A DNA stretch of 64,000 nucleotides from NCBI GenBank assembly GCA_020638575.1, contig JACKIH010000003.1, positions 3,149,001 through 3,213,000 of the forward strand. Direction: 5' to 3'. Below the pieces are notes generated by a model. The model had not been told where the DNA came from. It worked only from the letters and a program-made list of their open reading frames with translations, and searched no databases. Origin of the DNA: Rhodospirillaceae bacterium (GTDB lineage Bacteria; Pseudomonadota; Alphaproteobacteria; DSM-16000; Inquilinaceae). Position numbers and translations under genes: made by a program. Below are positions 41,878 to 49,225 of this stretch, piece by piece; position 1 is the stretch's first letter, and each line of letters begins with the position of its first letter.

Positions 41878-42603
41878 ATGCCGACGAACCATGCCGACCG
41901 CCTGGGCCGTGCCCTGCTGGTCGCCGCTGCACTGGCGGCGCCGTGGACCGCCCCGGCCGCCGCAGAGCCGCTGATCGCCCTGCCGGTCGATCAGGCCAGC
42001 CTCGACCCCGCCTTGGAGGACCTGCGCGACACGCTGCTGGACGCGGTCAGGCGGCGCGACACCGACGCCGTGGTGGCCCTGGCCGCCCCGGACATCCACC
42101 TCAGCTTCGGCGGCGACCACGGGCGCGAGATGCTGCGCGACGCCCTGGACGGCGATCCGGACATGGGCTGGACCGGCGAGGTCTACTGGACCGAGCTGCA
42201 AACGGTGCTGGAGATGGGTGGGGCCTTCAGCGGCGCGGACCCGTCGCAGCGCTACTTCTGCGCCCCCTACACCTTCCTGGCCGATTTCCCGCAGCACCTC
42301 GACCCGTTCATGATCGTGTTCGTCACCCGCCGCATCGCCCCCCTCTACGCCGCACCGCGGGCGGATGCGCCGGTGATCGGCACGCTCAGCTACGACATCG
42401 CGGAGATCACCGAGAGCGGCGTCGGCGAAGCGGTGGAGGAGGCGGGGGCGCCCTACTGGGTGGGCCTGCGCACCGTCGACGGCACGCGGGAGGGCTACGC
42501 GGTCTCCACCGATTTCCGCTCGCCCATCGACTACCGCGCCTGCTTCAACCCCAATCCCGACACCGGCCACTGGGAGTGGACTGCCTTCATCGCCGGCGAT
42601 TGA
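41878..42603 (+). CDS. Exported protein with an SH3-like C-terminal domain
   Basis: 241 aa, function unknown. Signal peptide at about 1-28 (AAAAE). The middle is alpha-beta (DALDGDPDMGWTGEVYWTELQTVLEMGGAF), and the C-terminal segment ARRIAPLYAAPRADAPVIGTLSYDIAEI ... YWVGLRTVDGTREGYAVSTDFRSPI looks like a bacterial SH3 domain, the type that binds cell-wall peptides. AGGGAGACG precedes ATG 41878. The frame is open far upstream but as a shadow of its neighbour. It lies before the S8 peptidase gene. Confidence 0.72.
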   Translation: MPTNHADRLGRALLVAAALAAPWTAPAAAEPLIALPVDQASLDPALEDLRDTLLDAVRRRDTDAVVALAAPDIHLSFGGDHGREMLRDALDGDPDMGWTGEVYWTELQTVLEMGGAFSGADPSQRYFCAPYTFLADFPQHLDPFMIVFVTRRIAPLYAAPRADAPVIGTLSYDIAEITESGVGEAVEEAGAPYWVGLRTVDGTREGYAVSTDFRSPIDYRACFNPNPDTGHWEWTAFIAGD

Positions 42604-42743
42604 GGATCTGCCGATGCGCTGTCGGGTTCACGGCTCGCATCGGGCAATGACCGCATTATAGGTGGCCATACGATCATATTTCTCTATTATTCGGCAGCTA
42701 GGGCCAAGGCCGCCAAACGGTGCGGGCATTGGGGGAGACCAGG

Positions 42744-44087
42744 ATGCCGGACAGGGAAGAACCGGACTATTTTGTCGTCAGGCTGGCCGACCTTGGGGAA
42801 TATCCCGAGGTCGAGGCCAAGGTCCGGGAGGCGCTGCTGCATGTCGACGGCAAGGCCCTGACCTGGCTGAAGGGCCACGAGTTCGTGCTGACCCGCCCGG
42901 CCCAGGAAGACCTGGAAAGCCGCCACAGCGCTGCCGGCATCCTGAACATCCTGTCGGGGGCCGCCCCCGGTCGCATGATGCGCACCCGCAAGGCCGTGGA
43001 GGTGGCCGACCGCATCGGCAAGCTCGACCCCACCGCCGACCCGACGGCGAAGCCCGGCACGGCGGACCCGATCCACGGCATCCCCTGGCATTTTGCCGAT
43101 CTCGGCATCCCCGAGGCGCGCAGGATCGCCGCAAGCGCACCGGAGGCCGTGCCCCTCAGCCAGATCCTGGTGGCACATCCGGACACCGGCTACACCGAGC
43201 ACCCGGTGTTCGGCCCCTTCGGCCCGGACGGCTCCCACCCGACCCTGCGCGGCGATCTCGGCCACAACTTCAAGGAGCCGGGCGGCAAGCCGCTCGATCC
43301 GTTCCAGACGGGCTATGCCGGCCAGCCGGGGCACGGCACCCGCATCCTCAGCGTGCTCGCGGGCGACAGCGCGGCGCTGAAGGGGGTGGCGGCCGGCGTT
43401 ACGGTGGTGCCCTTCCGCGTCACCAACACCGTCGTCATCAACTTCTTCGGCAGCCGCACGCCGTTGGGCGCTGCGCTGCGGCGCGCCCAGAAGGCCCAGT
43501 GCGGCGTCGTCAACATCTCCATGGGCGATCCCTGCCGGGCCGACCACGACACCGGTGCCGCGGTCGACGAAGCCTACGAGGCCGGCATGATCATCGTGGC
43601 CGCTGCCGGCAACGTCACCAGCGAGGTCACCTATCCCGGCCGCCACCTGCGCACCATCACCGCCGGCGGCTCCACCCGCAACAAGCGCCCCTGGGCCGGC
43701 GGATCGCGGGGGCGTTTCGTGGACATCTGCGCCCCGGCCGACGAGATCTACCGGGCCGACTGGGAAAAGGCTTCGGACGGCACCTATGGAGCCGTCTACG
43801 GCCAGTCGGGCGACGGCACGTCGTACGCCACGGCGCACGTTTCCGGCATCGCCTGCCTATGGCTGGCCCGCTGGGGAGACCGCATCGTGGCGAACTACGG
43901 CAAGACCTGGCGGCGCATCGAAGCCTTCCGCTGGATCGTCACCAAGACGGCGACACGGCCGTCTGACTGGAACCCCCAGACCCACGGTGCCGGCATCATC
44001 AATGCCAGGGCGGTGCTGGAGCATCCGCTGCCGCCGCCCGGCGTGTTGCGGCCCATCGCAGACAAGGCGGCGGACGATTTCCATTAG
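42744..44087 (+). CDS. S8-family (subtilisin-like) serine peptidase, no signal peptide
   Basis: 447 aa. The catalytic triad of the S8 family is complete: Asp147 in LVAHPDTGYTEHP, His197 in GQPGHGTRILSVLAG and Ser360 in SGDGTSYATAHVSG, with the oxyanion Asn290 in AAAGN. The first 135 residues are not a classic propeptide, and no Sec or Tat signal is present, so it is probably cytosolic. ATG 42744 follows GGGGGAGACC; a GTG at 42720 is the only alternative. The stretch before it (42620-42720) is AT-richer. Neighbours are an exported SH3-like protein and a LysE exporter; no clear partner. Confidence 0.85.
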   Translation: MPDREEPDYFVVRLADLGEYPEVEAKVREALLHVDGKALTWLKGHEFVLTRPAQEDLESRHSAAGILNILSGAAPGRMMRTRKAVEVADRIGKLDPTADPTAKPGTADPIHGIPWHFADLGIPEARRIAASAPEAVPLSQILVAHPDTGYTEHPVFGPFGPDGSHPTLRGDLGHNFKEPGGKPLDPFQTGYAGQPGHGTRILSVLAGDSAALKGVAAGVTVVPFRVTNTVVINFFGSRTPLGAALRRAQKAQCGVVNISMGDPCRADHDTGAAVDEAYEAGMIIVAAAGNVTSEVTYPGRHLRTITAGGSTRNKRPWAGGSRGRFVDICAPADEIYRADWEKASDGTYGAVYGQSGDGTSYATAHVSGIACLWLARWGDRIVANYGKTWRRIEAFRWIVTKTATRPSDWNPQTHGAGIINARAVLEHPLPPPGVLRPIADKAADDFH

Positions 44088-44180
44088 CACAGGGCGGGGC
44101 GGCTTCGCCTTCGCCCGGTCTTGCCCCCGCTCTGGGGATCGACGAGGGTCACGGCATGGCCTTTGGCGTGGGGCATCGCC

Positions 44181-44774
44181 ATGCACGATCTTCTCAGCTT
44201 CGTTGTCGCGGGGTTCGCGCTCGCCGGCAGTCCCGGCCCGAACACTTTGAGCCTGGCCGCCACGGGGGCGGCCTTCGGGGCGCGGCGGGGACTGCGCTAT
44301 CTGGCGGGCCTCGGCGTCGGCATGATCGCCGTGATGCTGATTGCCGGTAGCGGCGTGATGGGCGTGGTGCTGGCCATCCCGGGGGCGGCCCCGGTGATCG
44401 CCGGGCTGGCCGCGGCCTATTTCCTCTACCTCGCCTACCGCATCGCCACCGCCCCGCCCCTGGCGGAGAGCGAGGGCAAGCGCCGGCCGCCGGCCTTTCT
44501 GGCGGGGGTGTTCCAGTCCCTGGTCAACCCCAAGGCCTATGCCGCAATGGCGGCCCTGTTCTCCGGCTTCGTGCTGGTGGCCGACAGCCTGGGGCTCGAC
44601 ATGGCGATCAAGCTGGCGGTGGTGACGGGGATCATCACCACGGTCAACGTCGCCTGGCTGCTGGCCGGTGCCGGCCTCACACGGCTTTTCCGCGAGCCCG
44701 CCACCAACCGCGCCATCAACATCGCCTTCGCCGTGGCCTTGCTGGTGTCGGTAGCGCTGGCAGTGCTGGTGTAG
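44181..44774 (+). CDS. LysE-family amino-acid exporter
   Basis: 197 aa inner-membrane protein with about five or six helices. The first helix block FALAGSPGPNTLSLAATGAAFGARRGLRYLAGLGVG at about 12-47 is the LysE/RhtB signature; FLAGVFQSLVNPKAYAAMAALFSGF near 114-138 is the second conserved block. Substrate (Lys, Thr, homoserine lactone or others) cannot be told. ATG 44181 is chosen at the start of the first helix; the open frame extends 20 codons upstream without signals. Convergent with the gene after it. Confidence 0.88.
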   Translation: MHDLLSFVVAGFALAGSPGPNTLSLAATGAAFGARRGLRYLAGLGVGMIAVMLIAGSGVMGVVLAIPGAAPVIAGLAAAYFLYLAYRIATAPPLAESEGKRRPPAFLAGVFQSLVNPKAYAAMAALFSGFVLVADSLGLDMAIKLAVVTGIITTVNVAWLLAGAGLTRLFREPATNRAINIAFAVALLVSVALAVLV

Positions 44775-44785
44775 GGAGTTCGCTG

Positions 44786-46348
44786 TCACCCCTCATAGGC
44801 GGTGACGGCGGCGGCGATGCACGCGGCAGTGAGGCCCTCCACCACGTCGTTGTAGCCGAACCCAATCCTCGACATGCCGTCGACCAGACCCATGGCCTCG
44901 TCCCACCGCCCGGCCCCCGCCAGCGCGATGGAGAGGAACGCAGCGGCACGGCCGTCCATCGGTTCGCCCGCGCCGTCGATCAGCCACGCCGTCTCCATGG
45001 CGGCATCGAGGAAGCCGGCCCCGGTCTGGGCGTGGGCGACCTCGCGCAGGGCGTCTTCGCGGGTGCGCGCGCTGTCCACGGCCGCGGCGGCGGTGCCCGC
45101 ATCCGCCAGGGTCGACCGGGCTTGGTCGCGCAATCCGGCTTGCGCCTCGGCACCGCCCAGTGCCGAGAGCGCAACGGCGCGGATGCTGGCATCGGCGATC
45201 TCCGCCGCTCCGCCGTGCGCCACCTCCCAGTCCCCGGCCGCCGCGGCCCCGCGCACCGCCTGTTCCAGAAGCAAATCGCCGAAGCCGCGGTTGCCGACGG
45301 ACGTGCCGATCTCCACCGCATCGGCACCGAACCCGACACGCGCCACGGCCGCCTGGATATCGAGGAAATCATCTCGGTCGCCGCCGAAATCGTCCGACCC
45401 GGCATCGGCGAACGCGCCGTCCAGCGTAGGCCCCACATCGCCCATCAGGCCGGCTACCGCTTGGGCTTCGGCGATTAGGATCAGCGCGTCGAAGCGGGTA
45501 CTGCCGGTTTCGCCGCGGGCCACGGCCAGCGCCTCGTCCCACTCGTCCAAGGCTGCCAATGCCGTGACGATGGGCAGGACGAAGCGATGGCGCATTATGC
45601 CGCCCTCCTGCTCGGCCAACAGGTCCAGCACCTCGGCCATCAGCGCCTTGGCCTCGTCGGTCCGCTCCGCGTCCGCCAGCGCTGCGGCGACGCGCGCCAG
45701 CCCCGGCATGCGCCGGAAGGCATCGCGGGCCGGGATGCTGTCGGCCACGGCGACGGCGTCGTCGATGCGGCCGTCGGCGAGCAGGCCGTCCACCACCTCC
45801 AGGCGCTCGTCGTGCCAGCTACGGTCTGGATCGGCCGTGATGAAATCGGCGGCGGCCTGCCACTGCCCGGTGGCGATGTAGGTGTCGATCACCAGCTCCA
45901 GCACCCAGGTCTGCCGGTTTGCCGACTCGCCGGGCAGCAGGCCGAGTGCGGTTTCCACGGCCGCGTCGCCGTCCGCCTGGAAGCCGGCGCGGTAGAGCGC
46001 TTCGGCCAGGTAGAGCATGGATTCCGGATGGTCGGACTGCTGGGCGATCCAGGCATCGATGATGCGGTGCGCGTCGTCCGGCCGGTCCAGTTGCGCCAGT
46101 CCCACGGCGATCATCAACTGGGTGCGCCGTTCGATCACCTGGGGGTGGTAGGCGTGGTCGATGCCGAGGCTGAGGTTGGAGGCTTCAACGGCATGGCCGA
46201 TGGCCCGGCAGACATCCGGCCGCGGGTCGCACCAATCCCCCAGATCGAGGGCAAGCTGGGCCGCTGCCGGGGCTGCGGCCGATAGCCAGACGAGAGCGCC
46301 TGCCACGAGGCAGGCTGCGCCGCGTCGCTTCGGATCGTGAGGTCCCAT
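44786..46348 (-). CDS. Exported alpha-helical repeat protein
   Basis: 520 aa, function unknown. Signal peptide at 1-31 (AAA-Q). The rest is alanine-rich helical hairpins similar to Sel1/TPR-like solenoids, for example VGLAQLDRPDDAHRIIDAWIAQQSDHPESMLYLAEALYRAGFQADGDAAVETALGLL at about 78-135. Repeats continue to the end with the pattern ARVAAALADAERTDEAKALMAEVLDLL. Likely periplasmic protein-protein scaffold. ATG 46348 gives GAGGGG six bases upstream, better than the in-frame ATG two codons earlier. Confidence 0.72.
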   Translation of the reverse strand: MGPHDPKRRGAACLVAGALVWLSAAAPAAAQLALDLGDWCDPRPDVCRAIGHAVEASNLSLGIDHAYHPQVIERRTQLMIAVGLAQLDRPDDAHRIIDAWIAQQSDHPESMLYLAEALYRAGFQADGDAAVETALGLLPGESANRQTWVLELVIDTYIATGQWQAAADFITADPDRSWHDERLEVVDGLLADGRIDDAVAVADSIPARDAFRRMPGLARVAAALADAERTDEAKALMAEVLDLLAEQEGGIMRHRFVLPIVTALAALDEWDEALAVARGETGSTRFDALILIAEAQAVAGLMGDVGPTLDGAFADAGSDDFGGDRDDFLDIQAAVARVGFGADAVEIGTSVGNRGFGDLLLEQAVRGAAAAGDWEVAHGGAAEIADASIRAVALSALGGAEAQAGLRDQARSTLADAGTAAAAVDSARTREDALREVAHAQTGAGFLDAAMETAWLIDGAGEPMDGRAAAFLSIALAGAGRWDEAMGLVDGMSRIGFGYNDVVEGLTAACIAAAVTAYEG

Positions 46349-46486
46349 CTCCATCCCCTCTCTTCTGTCTTCTTGTCCGCGGCCATGGTCGAAGGCGGCC
46401 GGCCGCATCTTCCCAGGAAGGCAGGAGAAATGGACAGGACGGTGGCCGGCCGGCCGGTAACGGTGCGGGTGCCCGCCGGCGGTCCG

Positions 46487-46993
46487 TCAGCCCAGATGCT
46501 CGGCCAGGCGGTCCAGGGTGCCGCCGAAGCCGGCTTGCATGGACGCGAACAGGCCGCGGAAGACCGCCTCTTCCTCCTCCGTTGCCCCGAAGGGGACTGA
46601 GCGCAGGGCCAGCAGCGTCGCAGCGCCGTCCTCGGCCAGCGTGACGGTGTTCTCCACCTCCAGAGGGAAGGCTGGGGCGAAGGGCGCGCGGGCGATGCCG
46701 CCGCGGTGCGTGGCGAAGGCGTTGAGCCAGACGATGCGCTCCGGTGCGGCGATCTCGCGGTAGAGGAAGCGGCCCCACAGGGTGTCGCCCTCGGCCGGGA
46801 CCATGGCGTAGTGGAAAATCCCGCCGGGGCGGAACTCCAGCCGCTCCACCCGCGGCGTGCAGGCCTTGGGGCCCCACCATTGGCCGAGGTGTTCGGCCTC
46901 GCTCCAGGCGCGCCAGACCAGCGCGCGGGGGGCCGAAAAGCGGCGGGTGAGGGTGAAGATGCCGTCGTTGGTCGGTAGGGCCGGCCGGGTCAT
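46487..46993 (-). CDS. SRPBCC (AHSA1-type) domain protein
   Basis: 168 aa. The family block LTRRFSAPRALVWRAWSEAEHLGQWWGPKACTP at about 14-46 is diagnostic of AHSA1-like SRPBCC proteins, which hold hydrophobic ligands in a helix-grip pocket. The C-terminus ends with the usual helix FASMQAGFGGTLDRLAEHLG. Its ATG lies one base after the arsR stop (TGA-C-ATG), so it is co-translated with the regulator. ArsR-AHSA1 pairs are common; the ligand is unknown. Confidence 0.9.
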   Translation of the reverse strand: MTRPALPTNDGIFTLTRRFSAPRALVWRAWSEAEHLGQWWGPKACTPRVERLEFRPGGIFHYAMVPAEGDTLWGRFLYREIAAPERIVWLNAFATHRGGIARAPFAPAFPLEVENTVTLAEDGAATLLALRSVPFGATEEEEAVFRGLFASMQAGFGGTLDRLAEHLG

Positions 46994-46994
46994 G

Positions 46995-47333
46995 TCAGCG
47001 TCCTTCAGGGTCGCATGGTTGAATGCGGTCGAGGTAGGCGGCCAGCCGGTCGAAGCTCGCGTCCCATAGATGGCGATAGGCCTCGATCCATTGGGCGGCC
47101 TCCCGCAACCGGGCGGTGTCCAGCCTGCAGGGGCGCGTCTGGGCCATGCGCCCGCGGGTGATCATGCCGGCGCGTTCCAACACCTTGAGGTGCTTGGAGA
47201 TGGCAGGCTGGGTGAGCGCGAAGGGCTCCGCCAGCTCCATCACCGTGGCGTCGCCCTGCGCCAGGCGCGCCAGAATCGCCCGGCGCGTCGGATCGGCGAG
47301 GGCGGCGAAGGTGGCGCTGAGCGCATCGGGCAT
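46995..47333 (-). CDS. ArsR-family transcriptional repressor
   Basis: 112 aa winged-helix repressor. LSATFAALADPTRRAILARLAQGDATVMELAEPFALTQPAISKHLKVLERAGMITRGR at about 5-60 is the DNA-binding core; TQPAISKHLKVL is the recognition helix. No metal-binding Cys cluster is present, as in regulators partnered with SRPBCC proteins. A 12-bp perfect palindrome (47342-47373) begins 9 bases before the start, and a TATATAA box within its spacer gives a very short leader, so the mRNA may be nearly leaderless and autorepressed. Confidence 0.92.
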   Translation of the reverse strand: MPDALSATFAALADPTRRAILARLAQGDATVMELAEPFALTQPAISKHLKVLERAGMITRGRMAQTRPCRLDTARLREAAQWIEAYRHLWDASFDRLAAYLDRIQPCDPEGR

Positions 47334-47341
47334 GGCTGTGG

Positions 47342-47373
47342 ATAGCTAATCAGTTATATATCTGATTAGCTAT
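47342..47373 (-). promoter_or_regulatory. ArsR operator/promoter palindrome
   Basis: Perfect inverted repeat ATAGCTAATCAG-TTATATAT-CTGATTAGCTAT: 12-bp arms, 8-bp spacer. On the minus strand the spacer reads ATATATAA, a strong -10 candidate about 22 bases before the start codon. A repressor bound here would cover the promoter. Its AT content stands out against the surrounding GC-rich sequence. Confidence 0.85.
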
Positions 47374-47424
47374 ATGCTACGCCACGCAGCGGGAATCAAG
47401 CCGAATGGAGTCCGGCCTGGTCGC

Positions 47425-47512
47425 AGGTGCGCGGCTACGGCTACGGCTGCGGCAGGCTGCGGGCGCGGGAGGCTGCGGGGGCGGTTGTGGGGCGGGAGGC
47501 TGCCCCTACAGC
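47425..47512. repeat. GC-rich low-complexity stretch
   Basis: Short imperfect repeats of GGCTACGGCTACGGCTGCGGCAGG followed by GGGAGGCTGCGGGGGC and GGGCGGGAGGCTGCCCC, between the arsR promoter region and the 3' end of the acyl-CoA ligase gene. No coding or regulatory meaning is evident; it may act as a G-rich structure. Confidence 0.5.
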
Positions 47513-49125
47513 TTTCCCGCCTGGTCGCGCAGCACGAATTTCTGGATCTTGCCGGTGGAGGTCTTGGGCAGCTCGCAGAACACCACCGTCCGCGGCACTT
47601 TGTAGCCGGCCAGATTCTGGCGGCAGAAGGCCATGATCTCTTCGGCCGTCGCCGTCTCGTTCGCCTTCAGGGTAACGAAGGCGCACGGGGTTTCGCCCCA
47701 TTTGGCGTCCGGCCGTGCCACCACCGCGGCTTCGGCCACCTTGGGATGGCGGTAGAGCACGTTCTCCACCTCGATGGTGGAAATGTTCTCGCCGCCGGAA
47801 ATGATGATGTCCTTGGAACGGTCCTTCAGCTCGATGTAGCCGTCGGGGTGCAGCACGCCCAGGTCGCCGGTATGGAACCAGCCGCCGGCGAACGCCTTTT
47901 CGGTGGCCTCGCGATCCTTCAGGTAGCCCTTCATGGTGATGTTGCCGCGCATGAACACCTCGCCCAGCGTGGCGGCATCGGCGGGCACCGGCTCCAGCGT
48001 GTCGGGGTCGGCCACCATGATGGCTTCCTGCACGGGGTAGGTGACGCCCTGGCGGGATTTCAGCCGCGCCTGCTCCTCGATCGGCAGGTCGGTCCACGCC
48101 GCCCGCCACGCGCACACCACCGCGGGGCCGTAGACTTCCGTCAGCCCGTAAACATGGGTGACCTCGATGCCGAGCCGCGCCATGTCCTCCAGCACCCTGG
48201 CCGGCGGCGGGGCGGCTGCCGTCATCATCTTCACCGGCTGGGTGAAGTCGCGGCGCTCCGCGGCCGGTGCGTTCACCAGCAGGCCCATGACGATGGGCGC
48301 TCCGCACAGGTGGGTGACGCCGTGGTCGGCAAACGCACCGTACATGCCCGCCGCATCCACCTTGCGCAGGCACACGCTGGTGCCGGCCAAGGCCCCCATG
48401 GTCCAGGGAAAGCACCAGCCGTTGCAGTGGAACATGGGCAGCGTCCACAGGTAGACGGGGTGGTGCGGCAGTGCCCAGGTGATCACGTTGCCCAGGGCGT
48501 TCAGGTAGGCGCCACGGTGATGGTAGACGACACCCTTGGGATCGCCCGTGGTGCCCGACGTGTAGTTGAGGGTGATGGCATCCCACTCGTCGCCCGGCAG
48601 CGCCCAGGCGAAGCCGGGATCGCCCCGGGCCAGCAGGTCGTCATGGGTGAGCGCGCCGAGCCGGGCACCGCCGGGGCCTTCGGGGTCTTCGATATCGACG
48701 ACGATCACCTGGCGCCGGGCGAGCGACAGGGCTTCTGCCATGACGCCGTGAAACTCGGTGTCGGTCAGCAGCACCTTGGCTTCGCCGTGATCGAGGATGT
48801 GGGCGATGGTGCGGGCATCGAGCCGGGTGTTCAGCGCATTCAGCACGCCACCCGCCATGGGCACGGCGTAGTGGGCTTCCAGAAGCTCGGGGATGTTGGG
48901 CGCCATCACCGCCACGGTGTCGTTCTTGGCGACGCCCAGGCCGGCCAGCGCGGAGGCCAGGCGGATGCAGCGATCGTACGTCTCCGCCCACGTCCGGCGG
49001 ATGGCGCCGTGGACCACCGCCGGATGGTCGGGGAACACGGCGGCGGTGCGCTTCAGGAACGACAGCGGCGACAGCGGCACATGGTTGGCGGACGTCTGGT
49101 CGAGGCCGGTCAGGTAGGCGGACAT
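47506..49125 (-). CDS. Acyl-CoA synthetase (AMP-forming)
   Basis: 539 aa adenylate-forming ligase. The AMP-binding motif is YTSGTTGDPKGVVYHH at about 179-194; YGLTEVYGP near 330, GWFHTGDLGVLHPDGYIELKDRSKDIIISGGENIS near 410-444 and the catalytic lysine in KTSTGKIQKFVLRDQ at the end complete the fold. The sequence group resembles medium/aryl acyl-CoA synthetases (DmdB-like) of alphaproteobacteria, but the acid substrate cannot be read. ATG 49125 is at the usual family start. Confidence 0.9.
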   Translation of the reverse strand: MSAYLTGLDQTSANHVPLSPLSFLKRTAAVFPDHPAVVHGAIRRTWAETYDRCIRLASALAGLGVAKNDTVAVMAPNIPELLEAHYAVPMAGGVLNALNTRLDARTIAHILDHGEAKVLLTDTEFHGVMAEALSLARRQVIVVDIEDPEGPGGARLGALTHDDLLARGDPGFAWALPGDEWDAITLNYTSGTTGDPKGVVYHHRGAYLNALGNVITWALPHHPVYLWTLPMFHCNGWCFPWTMGALAGTSVCLRKVDAAGMYGAFADHGVTHLCGAPIVMGLLVNAPAAERRDFTQPVKMMTAAAPPPARVLEDMARLGIEVTHVYGLTEVYGPAVVCAWRAAWTDLPIEEQARLKSRQGVTYPVQEAIMVADPDTLEPVPADAATLGEVFMRGNITMKGYLKDREATEKAFAGGWFHTGDLGVLHPDGYIELKDRSKDIIISGGENISTIEVENVLYRHPKVAEAAVVARPDAKWGETPCAFVTLKANETATAEEIMAFCRQNLAGYKVPRTVVFCELPKTSTGKIQKFVLRDQAGKL

Positions 49126-49225
49126 GCGAGCCCTGTTCGGTGGTGCGGAGGCAACCACCGAACCTGACCCGAAATTCCCTTAGATGGCAATCGACCGCGT
49201 CGCAGGCCGATCGGCAGGGCGCGGC

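Noticed and set aside
46348..46408. Longer start for the exported helical-repeat protein
   Set aside because: The extra codons are charged and precede the signal peptide without a ribosome site; ATG 46348 has GAGGGG at ideal distance.
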